Positions 9,355 through 19,215 of a stretch of 64,000 nt of DNA are shown in pieces. A program made the translations under genes and the position numbers. The notes under the pieces were generated by a model. That model searched no databases and was not told the DNA's origin. It saw only the letters and a program-made list of their open reading frames with translations. The stretch spans positions 1 to 64,000 of the forward strand of contig JAFYHY010000029.1 in assembly GCA_017538895.1 (NCBI GenBank), in the 5' to 3' direction. How positions within the stretch are numbered: the stretch's first letter is position 1; each line of letters starts with the position of its first letter. The stretch comes from Aeriscardovia sp. Its GTDB lineage: Bacteria > Actinomycetota > Actinomycetes > Actinomycetales > Bifidobacteriaceae.

Positions 9355-10863
9355 TCACGATGTTAATCCTGATGACCCATCAGGAGAGTCGTCAGTTACT
9401 GTAGTTTTTGCAGCATTACGAGCAGCTTGGTTGCTTGCAATGCCAGCAGTAGCTGCAGCAAGAACAGATTCACGTGCATGTTCTGGATCTTCCAAAGCAG
9501 CCTTTTGCTCAGCTGGAAGCTCGTTAGCACGCTGTTCCATCTTGACAATGCTGCGTTCGCGAATGACCAAGTAAATCACGATGATCAAGCACAAGCCTGC
9601 TGCACAGTACAGGACTGTGCCGCATGCATCCCAACCAAACTTGGTAACCAAAGCACCAATCAATGCGGTAGCAATTGTTTCACCAAAAATGTACTGGAAG
9701 AATCCCATAAAACCAGTGGAAAGACCAACAGCATACTTTGGAACAGCTTCGTTGACCATTAAGCCGACAAGATCCAATGGCGCGTAAATGCAGCCACCAG
9801 CGACGAAGAGTGCAACGAGGATAACGGTCTTATTTGGGCTATTAAAGTAGAAGACCAAAGCAATGATCATGACAACAGTCAACCAAAGAGTGACTAATGC
9901 ACGACGGCCCTTTAACAAATCAGAAACGAAACCGAAGAAGATAACGGATGGAATCAAAGAAATTTCCCAGTAGCCGACGATCCACTTTGCCATGTTGACA
10001 CTGAATCCGTGAGCTGGAAGATAGCTTGGGATCCAGGAAAGAATACCGTAACGGACGATATAGAAGCTCATGGAAGCAAGTGAGACGGCCCAGACCATCT
10101 TATTGCATACAACATCGTGAATGAAGACATCCCACAAAGACTTTTGTGTAACAGAACCAGCGGTGGTGGTACCTTTTTCGCTGACCTCAACCATATCGGA
10201 GTATGTATTGATATCTGGAAGACCGTAAGCTTCCGGACGATCCGAATTGATCAAAAGCATTAAGGTAGCAATAATTGCTGCGAAGACGGAAGCGGTGATG
10301 AAGACCGCTGTCAAAGAACCAGAGAACCATGCCGTTGCAGCCTCAATGGAAACGACGCAGAAGAAAGCACCGAAGTTATGTGCTGCTGACCATACTGCGT
10401 ATGAGGTACCACGTGATTTCTTCGAGAACCACAAACTAATTTCTCGTTGGCAAACTGGTGCACCGATTGCCTGTGAGACAGACAAGATAAGCATCAGAAT
10501 CAACATAACGTAGAAGTTGCGGTTCCATGCAAACAGTAAGTTCATAACGCAGGAAGCGTATAAACCAAATGCAACGAAGCGTGGTCCGTGGACACGATCG
10601 GCAATAAATCCCATGAAAAGCTTGGCGATACCGTAGCCAATACCGAACATGGATAAGATAAGACCGATCTGAGCAATGCTGAATCCATATTCATGACGAA
10701 TTGGGACCTGTTCATCCTGAACGATCTGACGAATGATGTAGTAACCTGCGTAGGTCATGCATGTTGCGATAAGAACGCCTGTTTGACGTTTCTTATACTC
10801 ATGCTTCACACGAGCTTGCGGCACCTTTACCGTGGCAGTCGCTGGTGAGCTAAAGAATGACAT
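9355..10863 (-). CDS. OPA-family MFS permease (GlpT/UhpT-like)
   Basis: A 502-residue, 12-TM permease of the organophosphate:phosphate antiporter branch of MFS. Supporting marks are YYIIRQIVQ at TM1, YGIAKLFMGFIADR with the following GPRF (compare the family's YG-SKF-G-SDR-NPR), and a WSAAHNFGAF helix matching the W-x-x-HN-G signature. Members exchange glycerol-3-phosphate, hexose phosphates or related anions for phosphate; the substrate here is not determined. I choose the ATG at 10863 because AAGGA lies 8 nt upstream; an ATG at 10890 has no good ribosome site. The C-terminus has an unusual Ala-rich and acidic tail of about 60 residues. Confidence 0.8.
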   Translation of the reverse strand: MSFFSSPATATVKVPQARVKHEYKKRQTGVLIATCMTYAGYYIIRQIVQDEQVPIRHEYGFSIAQIGLILSMFGIGYGIAKLFMGFIADRVHGPRFVAFGLYASCVMNLLFAWNRNFYVMLILMLILSVSQAIGAPVCQREISLWFSKKSRGTSYAVWSAAHNFGAFFCVVSIEAATAWFSGSLTAVFITASVFAAIIATLMLLINSDRPEAYGLPDINTYSDMVEVSEKGTTTAGSVTQKSLWDVFIHDVVCNKMVWAVSLASMSFYIVRYGILSWIPSYLPAHGFSVNMAKWIVGYWEISLIPSVIFFGFVSDLLKGRRALVTLWLTVVMIIALVFYFNSPNKTVILVALFVAGGCIYAPLDLVGLMVNEAVPKYAVGLSTGFMGFFQYIFGETIATALIGALVTKFGWDACGTVLYCAAGLCLIIVIYLVIRERSIVKMEQRANELPAEQKAALEDPEHARESVLAAATAGIASNQAARNAAKTTVTDDSPDGSSGLTS

Positions 10864-10999
10864 TGCCCTATCCTTTTCTCCATAAGTCATTGCCTACATA
10901 GGCTTTCATTTCATCATCAAAACAGCCTTATATTATTAATTCATTTTATATATTCACTATTTACACACATTTTGAGGGGTTTTATAGCGATTATGAACG

Positions 11000-12031
11000 C
11001 TAATCAGAATGACCAGGCAACGTAATCGCATCAATAGCATTCAACTCATCAGGAGTAAACGGTGCAGACGCTACCGCAGCAACATCACTATGAATCTGCT
11101 CTGGTCGAGACGCACCAATCAACACAGAAGAAATCTCCGAATGAGATAAAATCCACGCTAAACTCATCTGTGCTAAACTCTGTCCACGATGACGAGCAAT
11201 CGCTGTTAATGCACGAATCTGCGACACCCTCTCTGCAGTCAAATCAGACTGCTTCAAAAAAGGTGACTTCCGTGCAATACGCGAATCATCAGGAATACCA
11301 TTCATATACCGATCAGTTAACAACCCCTGCGCTAATGGAGAAAAAGCAATAAGACCAATACCAGCCTGATGGGCAGCAACTAATAATCCCTCAGTTTCCA
11401 CGCGACGATTCAATAAACTATAACGAATTTGCTCCACAACAAACGGAACATGACGTTCCACTAATAAAGGAACAATCATCATTAACTGCTCTGGATCATA
11501 TTTCGATAAACCAATATATAAAGCTTTTCCAGAAAGAACAATCTGCTCCAACGCAGACACCGTTTCTTCAACTGGCGTATGAGGATCAGGACGATGATGA
11601 TAAAAAATATCAACATAATCCAACTGCAAACGATGTAACGACTGATCTAAACTCGCAATCAAATGCTTACGAGAACCCCAATTACCATATGGCCCCTCCC
11701 ACATCGGATGACCAGCCTTCGTCGCAATCAACAACTCATCACGATACCGTTTCAAATCAGTTGCCAAAATACGACCTAAATTTTCTTCTGCCGCACCAGG
11801 CTCGGGACCATAATTATTCGCACAATCAAAATACGTGATCCCTGAATCAAAAGCTTTTCGCACCAATCGTTTCATCGAAAAAATATCACGATCAGACCCA
11901 AAATTATGCCACGTGCCAAAAGAAACTTCCGGAAGTAACAACCCTGAATGACCACAGACACGATACGGCATATGGCCATCATATCGAGCAGCAGATGCAC
12001 GATATTCATTCATCATATTTTCCATCATCAT
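11000..12031 (-). CDS. Aldo/keto reductase, YghZ-like
   Basis: A 343-residue NADPH-dependent oxidoreductase with the AKR TIM-barrel landmarks: FDCANNYG (catalytic Asp and Tyr), ATKAGHPMW (catalytic Lys), the YHHRPDPHTPVEET strand with catalytic His, and the C-terminal SSVLIGASRPEQ cofactor-binding segment. The YGPEPGAAEENLGRI segment fits the YghZ/Kv-beta subgroup; E. coli YghZ reduces L-glyceraldehyde 3-phosphate and methylglyoxal. The start is uncertain: three Met codons at 12031 and two more at 12013-12016 are possible, and none has a strong ribosome site. It is divergent from the YhgE gene at 12197. Confidence 0.85.
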   Translation of the reverse strand: MMMENMMNEYRASAARYDGHMPYRVCGHSGLLLPEVSFGTWHNFGSDRDIFSMKRLVRKAFDSGITYFDCANNYGPEPGAAEENLGRILATDLKRYRDELLIATKAGHPMWEGPYGNWGSRKHLIASLDQSLHRLQLDYVDIFYHHRPDPHTPVEETVSALEQIVLSGKALYIGLSKYDPEQLMMIVPLLVERHVPFVVEQIRYSLLNRRVETEGLLVAAHQAGIGLIAFSPLAQGLLTDRYMNGIPDDSRIARKSPFLKQSDLTAERVSQIRALTAIARHRGQSLAQMSLAWILSHSEISSVLIGASRPEQIHSDVAAVASAPFTPDELNAIDAITLPGHSD

Positions 12032-12196
12032 GATGTCAGAATACCCACATCATCAAAAGAAGACGCCCCTATTCCATTCCTTCTCTCGAAAAAGAAACAC
12101 ATATAATAATTAGTACGTAAAACAAGAGTTAAACAGTAAAATCATGATCATACACATAACATGATCAATACTCATATACAATCCTGGGGGTTATGA

Positions 12197-14746
12197 GTGA
12201 GAACCATTTGGAAAATTTATAAACGAGATCTCAAACGTCTTGTTGCCAACGCACAATCCTGTTTAGTTCTCATCGTTCTCCTCTTCCTCCCCTCCTTCTA
12301 TGCATGGTTCAGTACCGTCGCCTACATGGATCCATACAGCAATACCAGCAACCTCCCTATCGCTGTCGTGAATAATGATCAGACAGTCCACTCCCCTACC
12401 TTAGGAACCATGAACGTCGGCGACATGATCCAATCAGAACTGGAAAATAACCACCAATTAAAATGGACTTTCACCTCCTCACAGCAAGCTATACAAGGCG
12501 TTCAATCTGGCCACTATTATGCTGCCATCATCATCCCATCAACCTTTACACAGCATCTCGTTGACCTCACACACATCGGACAAAATTCACTATCAGAACG
12601 TCCAACCATCGAATATTACGTCAATGAAGAAATCAACCCAGTCACTCCAAAAATCATGCAAGTAGGAGTCAATACCGTTCAAAGTGATATCAATTCCAAT
12701 ATCACAGGAACCATTTCTAAAATCATTGCCGAGCGTCTTCAAACATCAACACAACAAGCATTATCCGCTGTACACACCTCAAGCAGCCAAGCTCTTACCG
12801 ATATCGCTAACGCACAATCCACACTCACCTCAGCACAAAATTCACTATCATCATTAACGCAAAATATTAATCACACCAAAGCGCAACTCACAGCATCACA
12901 ACAATCACTACACGCTCTCCAGAGAAACATTCTCCAAGCTACAAACACTCTTCAATCAAACAACAATCTCATTGAACAGGCTCAAACAAATATCGGCAAC
13001 TTCCAAACAAAAGTCTCTGCAGCGCTCTCTCAAGCAACTCACTTCGCTACACAAGCAAAACAGCAATTCACTACCATCCTCGGATCAACAACCCAATCAA
13101 GCCTCCACGCACAAGGACAACTCAGCTCCCTCCTCGGTCAAGCACAGGAAGCTGAAAACAATGCTCTCAACCTCCTCAACCAGCTCAAAGCATTCCAAAC
13201 AACCTACCCAGATCTTGATAACCTCACCACACCACTAATCACACAATTCACCACACTCACTAATCAAGCCACCCATACCCTCGAAGCAACACAAACCAAT
13301 CTGACAAATCTGTCACACCTCTCTGCAACTACACTCGCAGCGAGTGCCAGCGTGCAATCTGCGTCAGCATCAGCATTGCAGCAGGCACAAAATGTTGTCA
13401 CACAGTTGGTTGTTGGTACTCTTCCGTTAGCAGAGAATGGTTTGTCTTCTCTTGCGGCTGCGAATGCTACTGTTCAGGGACAGTTGATGAGTGTGGATAC
13501 TCAGGTGTCTCAAGTCATTGCTTTGCTCTCTCATTTAGGGAGTATGTTGGGTTCATTACAATTGACATTGTCTGTAACGAACCATCAGTTATCGGGGTTG
13601 GATGATGATTTGTCTCATTTAGCGACTGATATTGGGTCAATTAGTAGTTCTGAGGCAGTAAAGCAAGTGAGTCGTATGTTGGGTTTGAATTCGACCGATA
13701 TTGCTGGTTTTATGGCAACGCCTGCGTTATTGTCTGATCATGTTTTATTCCCTATTAAAACGTATGGGTCAGCGGTGTCTCCATTGTTTACGTCGTTAGC
13801 GTTATGGATTGGCGCTTTCATGCTGGTAGTGATGTATCGCATTGAAGTGGATGATCATCAAATTGGTAAAATTCGTGTCCATGAGGGGTATTTAGGTCGT
13901 TTATTCTTATTTACAACAGTAGGGATTGTACAGAGTCTTGTGGTGACGACTGGTAATTTGTTGATTGGTGTTCATATTAAGGTATTGTGGGCGTTCTATC
14001 TAGCGACGTTCTGGGAAGCTATTATTTTTAATAGTATTATTTTCATGTTAGCGACCTGTTTCCAACTCATTGGGAAAGGGTTGATTATTATTCTGATCAT
14101 GGTACAGATTCCAGGTGCTGGAGGCATGTATCCGATTCAGATGATGCCAGCTTTCTACCGGTGGATTTACCCAATTCTTCCGTTCACGTATGGTATCGGT
14201 ATGATGCGTGAAGCAGTTGGCGGCATGTATGGTGGAATCTATTGGTGGGATATGTTGCATCTCACTATTTTTGGCACTATTGCTTATCTGATTGGTTTAT
14301 GGGTTCGCCCGCATCTGTTTGATTTGCATTTGATGATTGATAAGAAATTAACAGAAACTGATTTCTTTGTCACTGAAGAAGGTAATTTACCTCATCGTCG
14401 TGTTCCATTGTTATCAATGATTCGTGCTTTAGCTGAAGGTCCAACGTATCGTGATCGTATTCTTCGTCGTGCGGCACGATTCGAAGCACACTATAAGCAA
14501 TTCCTGACCATTGGTATCACCTTAATGTATTTGCTGCCTCTTGTACCGTTAATTCTTATGTTCACTACATTGGATTCGCGACTCTTTATGCTTGCTTTAT
14601 GGGTGATCGCGCTCTGTCTTTCCTTTAGTTTCGTCATTATCATTGAGTATCTCCATCAATACATGGTGCATGGGCTCAATATTACGGATATGAGCGATCG
14701 AGAACTGCGTACAACACTATTGAAAAATAACGTACAACACTATTGA
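12197..14746 (+). CDS. YhgE/Pip-type membrane protein, first of a pair
   Basis: An 849-residue protein with a start at GTG 12197, five G's 6 nt upstream. Layout: cytoplasmic basic N-terminus and TM at about 15-38; the YhgE/Pip N-terminal domain with PIAVVNNDQ and YYAAIIIPS; a long Ser/Thr/Gln-rich extracytoplasmic helical region (about 190-510); then a cluster of TMs from about 530 and a cytoplasmic segment before two last TMs near the C-terminus. The family includes the phage-receptor-like Pip proteins and the YueB/EsaA proteins of type VII secretion, and belongs to the ABC-2 permease fold. No ESX genes are nearby. The extreme C-terminus has been altered by a 23-bp tandem duplication. Leu codons change from mainly CTC to TTG/TTA part way through the gene. 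Confidence 0.85.
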   Translation: MRTIWKIYKRDLKRLVANAQSCLVLIVLLFLPSFYAWFSTVAYMDPYSNTSNLPIAVVNNDQTVHSPTLGTMNVGDMIQSELENNHQLKWTFTSSQQAIQGVQSGHYYAAIIIPSTFTQHLVDLTHIGQNSLSERPTIEYYVNEEINPVTPKIMQVGVNTVQSDINSNITGTISKIIAERLQTSTQQALSAVHTSSSQALTDIANAQSTLTSAQNSLSSLTQNINHTKAQLTASQQSLHALQRNILQATNTLQSNNNLIEQAQTNIGNFQTKVSAALSQATHFATQAKQQFTTILGSTTQSSLHAQGQLSSLLGQAQEAENNALNLLNQLKAFQTTYPDLDNLTTPLITQFTTLTNQATHTLEATQTNLTNLSHLSATTLAASASVQSASASALQQAQNVVTQLVVGTLPLAENGLSSLAAANATVQGQLMSVDTQVSQVIALLSHLGSMLGSLQLTLSVTNHQLSGLDDDLSHLATDIGSISSSEAVKQVSRMLGLNSTDIAGFMATPALLSDHVLFPIKTYGSAVSPLFTSLALWIGAFMLVVMYRIEVDDHQIGKIRVHEGYLGRLFLFTTVGIVQSLVVTTGNLLIGVHIKVLWAFYLATFWEAIIFNSIIFMLATCFQLIGKGLIIILIMVQIPGAGGMYPIQMMPAFYRWIYPILPFTYGIGMMREAVGGMYGGIYWWDMLHLTIFGTIAYLIGLWVRPHLFDLHLMIDKKLTETDFFVTEEGNLPHRRVPLLSMIRALAEGPTYRDRILRRAARFEAHYKQFLTIGITLMYLLPLVPLILMFTTLDSRLFMLALWVIALCLSFSFVIIIEYLHQYMVHGLNITDMSDRELRTTLLKNNVQHY

Positions 14747-14753
14747 AAAATAA
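14708..14753 (+). repeat. 23-bp tandem duplication at the gene end
   Basis: Positions 14708-14730 and 14731-14753 are identical. The first copy is coding; the second shifts the reading frame and supplies the TGA at 14744-14746. Without the second copy the gene would end RTTLLKNKR and stop in the ribosome-binding region of the next gene; with it the protein ends RTTLLKNNVQHY. Confidence 0.9.
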
Positions 14754-14767
14754 GAGGTGATTTACTA

Positions 14768-17230
14768 ATGACTCCGCATAATGATCGTTCTTCTCATGAT
14801 CAATCACCAGAATCTTATTTTCTTTCAGGAGCTTTCGCACCACACGAAACACAAAAGAATAAAACCACAAAGTCACCGCAACATGAATTGTTCACACAAC
14901 GAAAACCAACAGGGAACAGAGCACAAACTATCCGTACAATTGCTTCTACTGTGCCAGCATCTGTCACACACTTCATTAAACAGCCAACTGATTTCTCTCA
15001 TTATCGACCATGGATGAACCCATGGATTCTCTTCTGGAGAGATTTACGATCAGTCATTACCAACTCAATTGGATTAATTATCTTGTTAGGACTCATCATT
15101 GTCCCATCACTGTATACATGGTTCAATGTTGGTGGTGAAATGAATCTTTACGCACACACTAGTAGCCTCGAAGTCGCTATCGCTAACACAGATCAAGGAT
15201 ATCAATCGTCACTCATTCCTGTACGCATCGATATCGGTGAAACTTTATCGGATGATCTCCGTAACAACAAGAATTTCGATTGGCAATTCACTACCGAACA
15301 GCAAGCAATTAATGGTGTCAAAGATGGAACCTACTATGCGGCAATCATCATCCCATCAAACTTTAGCGCAACCATGATGACCCTTTTCTCACAAAAAGTG
15401 AAACATGCGGAACTCGACTACTATACCAATGAAAAACTCAATCCTATCGCACCAAAACTCATTACAGAAGGTGCTGACGATGTACGCACTGACGTGAATA
15501 CTATTTTCACGAAAGCAATCACAACTATTGGTCTTGGATTGGCTGAAACCTTAGGCCATTACATGGATTCCACGAATGCATCACTCGCCTTAAATAACCT
15601 TGATACCAATCTCTCTACGTTCGCACAACAATTAACAGCCGCTGGAACATTATTAGGATCCTATCAATCTATTATCCAATCAGCACAAAATCTTGCGTCA
15701 ACAGCCAGCTCACTCTTAACCCCATCTGGAACTTTGAAAACAGATGCCCAAAACACGCGTTCGACAGCAGTGGACACTATTCAAAAAGCTGCCACACAAG
15801 TCAATAACACCAGTACCACTATTAGCCAAGCATTAGCAGACGGGAGCAAAGCCTTCCAAACTCTTGCTTCAGCAATCCAAAAAGTAAATACCAACGTACA
15901 AGATTCATCTCACGATTCAGCACAACAAGTACAGGATATTATTCACCAAGTGGAAGCCCTACGCGAACGCTATCAATCCGTACAGCAAGCAGTCACCACC
16001 GCAGAAAAGAATCTACCAACAACAAGCACATTCTCTAGTGAGGAGCAAGCAGTGACCGCATTAAAAGCAAAACTTGCTGGCGTTGCTGCAGCCTTATCGA
16101 ATGCCGTGTTAACGCTTCAAACAACTGAAAATGGATTACAGTCTATTGCCTCATCATTATCATTAGCACCACAATCAGCTGACGCATTACAGCAGAAAGT
16201 AACTTCTGATTTACAGTCTGCTGAAGCAGCATTAAGCACCGTGCAACACTCCTTCGGACAATCATTAGTACAACAGTTAACGCAGCTTGCTGCAAACGCG
16301 CAGCAAGTAGGTGATCTCACTATCTCTACCGTAACAATGCTTAATACCATCGCTTCGCAAGCATCCTCATCAACACAACACGTATCACAACAATTAGGTC
16401 ACTTATCACAGACGCTTCTCCATACGCAGACCAATATTGATCATGCCGCACAACAATTAACTAACTTATCGAATGAGTTACATCAAGCATTAAAGAATAA
16501 GGATATGGCTCAGGTGAAAGCATTATTATCAGAATCACCGTCTACCCTATCTAATTTGATTACGTCACCAGTAAAGATTAATCAGCATAGTATTTATCCT
16601 GTTGCTAACTTTGGTAACGCGATTGGACCATTTTATGCAGTTCTTGCTATGTGGATTGGGTGCGTTCTTGATATTGTCGCGATTAAACCACGATATTCAC
16701 TCCATAAAACACGTGGATTATCAGGCATTAAACCTCGTCATCTTTATTTTGGACGCCAAATTGCAATTACGTTTATTTCTCTCTTACAATGCCTTCTAAT
16801 TGCTGCAGGATGTTTATTCTATCTTCGTATGCAAATGGTACGACCATGGATGTTCTTACTGTTATCCTGTGTCTGCGCTCTTGTGTTTTCAACAATTACC
16901 TATTCATTGATGTCGTTCGGTAATGCAGGAAAAATGATCGCAGAATTATTGTTAATTCTGCAAATCACTGCTGCAGGAGGGACCTATCCCGTTGAAGTGA
17001 TGCCAAAGTTTTACCAAATTTTGTCGCGTTTTCTACCAGCAACTCATGCGATTACAGCAATGCGTTATTGTGTGGGAGGATTCTATGGTTGGGATTATTG
17101 GAAACAACTCTTGTATTTGTTGAGTTTTATTATCCCATCCGCTTTTATCATCATTGTTCTTCATAAACCATTCCGAACATTGGTGAAGCGTTTTACTGAA
17201 AAAACAGAAAAAGCAGGATTAATTATTTGA
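14768..17230 (+). CDS. YhgE/Pip-type membrane protein, second of a pair
   Basis: An 820-residue paralogue of the preceding gene, starting 21 bp after its stop with AGAGGTGA 8 nt before the ATG, so the two form an operon. It has an N-terminal cytoplasmic extension of about 85 residues, TM at about 95-118, the family segment EVAIANTDQ and YYAAIIIPSNF, a long helical Gln/Ser/Thr-rich exterior region (about 270-600), five or six C-terminal TMs and a basic tail. Pairs of YhgE proteins commonly sit together, which fits a heteromeric ABC-2-like membrane complex, but no ATPase is adjacent. The 3' end overlaps the convergent tadA gene by 12 bp. Confidence 0.85.
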   Translation: MTPHNDRSSHDQSPESYFLSGAFAPHETQKNKTTKSPQHELFTQRKPTGNRAQTIRTIASTVPASVTHFIKQPTDFSHYRPWMNPWILFWRDLRSVITNSIGLIILLGLIIVPSLYTWFNVGGEMNLYAHTSSLEVAIANTDQGYQSSLIPVRIDIGETLSDDLRNNKNFDWQFTTEQQAINGVKDGTYYAAIIIPSNFSATMMTLFSQKVKHAELDYYTNEKLNPIAPKLITEGADDVRTDVNTIFTKAITTIGLGLAETLGHYMDSTNASLALNNLDTNLSTFAQQLTAAGTLLGSYQSIIQSAQNLASTASSLLTPSGTLKTDAQNTRSTAVDTIQKAATQVNNTSTTISQALADGSKAFQTLASAIQKVNTNVQDSSHDSAQQVQDIIHQVEALRERYQSVQQAVTTAEKNLPTTSTFSSEEQAVTALKAKLAGVAAALSNAVLTLQTTENGLQSIASSLSLAPQSADALQQKVTSDLQSAEAALSTVQHSFGQSLVQQLTQLAANAQQVGDLTISTVTMLNTIASQASSSTQHVSQQLGHLSQTLLHTQTNIDHAAQQLTNLSNELHQALKNKDMAQVKALLSESPSTLSNLITSPVKINQHSIYPVANFGNAIGPFYAVLAMWIGCVLDIVAIKPRYSLHKTRGLSGIKPRHLYFGRQIAITFISLLQCLLIAAGCLFYLRMQMVRPWMFLLLSCVCALVFSTITYSLMSFGNAGKMIAELLLILQITAAGGTYPVEVMPKFYQILSRFLPATHAITAMRYCVGGFYGWDYWKQLLYLLSFIIPSAFIIIVLHKPFRTLVKRFTEKTEKAGLII

Positions 17231-17698
17231 CCGTTGCTGATGGAAGAAGCGCGTCAGTAATGCAAGGCATTCTTTTTCATTAATACCACCAATGATTTCT
17301 GGGAACGCCCCCGCATGAGGGTCACGAGGAATGTCCCATACTGAACCACATGCCCCCATTTTGTCATCCCAGGCGCCAAAAATGATACGCCCGATATGGG
17401 CCATCACTGCTGCTCCAGCACACATTGGGCATGGTTCTAACGTAACCGCTAAAGTACATGAACTCAAATTCCATGTTCCTAACGTGCGCGCAGCTTGCTG
17501 TAACGCGCATACTTCAGCATGTGCTAATGGGTCTGTTGTTGCTTCACGCGTATTCACACCATACCCAATAATATGATGGTCCTTATCAGCAATAAGAGCT
17601 CCAATTGGTATCTCATCCGGTTGAGAATACTGCAGCGCATAACAATACGCTTGATGCACTAATTGCTGATTCTCCTCAATAGTCCACGCATCACTCAT
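17219..17698 (-). CDS. tadA: tRNA-specific adenosine deaminase
   Basis: A 159-residue cytidine-deaminase-fold enzyme. The zinc site is visible as HAE (about residues 61-63) and PCPMC (about 90-94), and the active-site surroundings ([23 protein letters not shown]) match TadA, which converts A34 of tRNA-Arg(ACG) to inosine. A guanine or cytosine deaminase is less likely. No ribosome site precedes the ATG, but a -10-like TATGAT (17705-17710) sits 6 nt upstream, so a leaderless mRNA is possible. It is divergent from upp across about 60 bp. Confidence 0.85.
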   Translation of the reverse strand: MSDAWTIEENQQLVHQAYCYALQYSQPDEIPIGALIADKDHHIIGYGVNTREATTDPLAHAEVCALQQAARTLGTWNLSSCTLAVTLEPCPMCAGAAVMAHIGRIIFGAWDDKMGACGSVWDIPRDPHAGAFPEIIGGINEKECLALLTRFFHQQRSNN

Positions 17699-17761
17699 AT
17701 GTTCATCATAGAATGGCCTACTTATGAAAAGGAGGGGTATAAGACACAGTATGATGGAAGT

Positions 17762-18409
17762 ATGAGTATGCAGCTACATGTTGTCGATCATCCTTTAGTC
17801 GAGCATAAGCTCACTATTTTACGAAAAACATCTACTCCATCTAATATTTTCCGTGAACTCATTAGTGAACTAGTGACTCTTGAAGCATATGAGGCAACTC
17901 GTGGTCTCACTACTGAATCCTGCGAGATCACCACACCAGTCGCGCCAACGACTGGCCATATTTTAACCAAGAATCCTCGTCCAATGGTTATCCCAATTCT
18001 CCGCGCTGGTTTAGGCATGCTTGATGGCATGATGCGCCTTATGCCAACCGCAGAAGTAGGATTCCTTGGCATGAAACGTGATGAAGAAACACTCGACATC
18101 ATTACCTATGCACAACGTCTTCCTGAAGATTTAACTGGACGTCAATGCTTTATCCTGGACCCAATGCTCGCAACAGGTGGTACCTTAATTACAGCCATCA
18201 ATTATCTAGCTGAACGTGGTGCACGTAACATTATAGCTATCGATATCATTGCTGCACCAGAAGGTCTTGAAAAACTCCGTCATACCATCGACCCATCTAT
18301 TGACTTCGATGTTGTTGTTGCTGGCATTGATGATCATCTCAACGAGCAGGGATACATTGTCCCAGGATTAGGTGATGCAGGTGATCGTCTCTATGGTGTT
18401 GTAGATTAA
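17762..18409 (+). CDS. upp: Uracil phosphoribosyltransferase
   Basis: A 215-residue pyrimidine-salvage enzyme making UMP from uracil and PRPP. Family landmarks are [12 protein letters not shown] at the N-terminus, [12 protein letters not shown], the PRPP loop [11 protein letters not shown] and the uracil-binding C-terminus [15 protein letters not shown]. The frame is open further upstream, but homology begins at [17 protein letters not shown], so I place the start at 17762 (17768 is also possible). AGGAGGGG lies too far upstream (about 24 nt) to serve it; TATAAG at 17738-17743 may be a -10 giving a very short leader. A rho-independent terminator follows. Confidence 0.9.
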   Translation: MSMQLHVVDHPLVEHKLTILRKTSTPSNIFRELISELVTLEAYEATRGLTTESCEITTPVAPTTGHILTKNPRPMVIPILRAGLGMLDGMMRLMPTAEVGFLGMKRDEETLDIITYAQRLPEDLTGRQCFILDPMLATGGTLITAINYLAERGARNIIAIDIIAAPEGLEKLRHTIDPSIDFDVVVAGIDDHLNEQGYIVPGLGDAGDRLYGVVD

Positions 18410-18430
18410 TCTACTTCATGATTAATAGAG

Positions 18431-18480
18431 AAAGAGGAATGGGGTCGATGATCGGCTTTGCATTCCTCTTTTCTATTTTC
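18431..18480 (+). terminator. Rho-independent terminator after upp
   Basis: An 11-bp perfect stem (AAAGAGGAATG, 18431-18441, with 18461-18471) is followed by TTTTCTATTTTC. Confidence 0.85.
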
Positions 18481-18520
18481 ATTCATTAAAAGAAAATGCA
18501 CTCCATTATCAAGGACAAAT

Positions 18521-19213
18521 ATGAAAAACTCATCATATGATGATAGACAAAAAAATCAGGATATTATTGATGCTGTTTCGCGTCGTATGACAACTAAAAG
18601 TGATATCAATGCGTCAGTTCTTCCACGTGTTGTTTCTTGTGATCAAAAATATCAGTGTGCAATTTTTACTATTTTAGATAAACATCTCGCATTACAACGG
18701 ACCGATGGTGAAGAAATCATCATTGACCGTAATATCGTTGTTCATCCTCATGGCGCCATCATCTTGCTACATGATATTTCCGATGATGAGAATGGTTGCA
18801 CTCGAGATCGTTATCTTGTTGAACGTGAATATCGTGTTGGTCCTGGAGCCTATGTTTTCGGCTTAGCCGCAGGCCTTGTTGAACCAAACGAACAACCATT
18901 AGACGCAGCATTCCGTGAAGCTCAAGAAGAAACAGGAGTTGTCATCGATCGTTCTGATCAGGATGCATACTCTATTGATTATTGTGGCGATTATTATGCG
19001 TCAGAAGGTATGACTGACGAATGCGCTTCTGTTTTCATTATTCATGCAAAGAAATGGGTACAAGGTGATGTTCACTTTGATCCTGATGAATATATCGAAA
19101 CCGCATGGGTGAGTTGGGATGAACTCACCGCATTACCAATTCAAAATGCAAGCTCACAACTAGCAGTCAGGTACGAGGAAATCCGCCGCCTTCGCAACGG
19201 ACTCCCAGCCTGA
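18521..19213 (+). CDS. Nudix hydrolase, ADP-ribose pyrophosphatase-like
   Basis: A 230-residue protein with a complete Nudix box, GLVEPNEQPLDAAFREAQEETG (about residues 130-150, written here by its key residues G, E, REAQEE, G), and a C-terminal half typical of ADP-sugar pyrophosphatases (YYASEGMTDE). It probably hydrolyses ADP-ribose or a related nucleoside diphosphate derivative. The start at 18521 is chosen because AAGGA lies 5 nt upstream. Its stop is 2 bp from the convergent hspR stop, with no terminator between them. Confidence 0.8.
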   Translation: MKNSSYDDRQKNQDIIDAVSRRMTTKSDINASVLPRVVSCDQKYQCAIFTILDKHLALQRTDGEEIIIDRNIVVHPHGAIILLHDISDDENGCTRDRYLVEREYRVGPGAYVFGLAAGLVEPNEQPLDAAFREAQEETGVVIDRSDQDAYSIDYCGDYYASEGMTDECASVFIIHAKKWVQGDVHFDPDEYIETAWVSWDELTALPIQNASSQLAVRYEEIRRLRNGLPA

Positions 19214-19215
19214 TT

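Noticed and set aside
12197-17230. Type VII secretion locus suggested by the YhgE/YueB-like pair
   Set aside because: No EccC/EssC ATPase, WXG100 protein or other ESX gene is near, so only the YhgE/Pip family assignment is kept.
17663-17761. N-terminal extension of Upp
   Set aside because: It overlaps the tadA start and promoter region, and family homology begins at [11 protein letters not shown].
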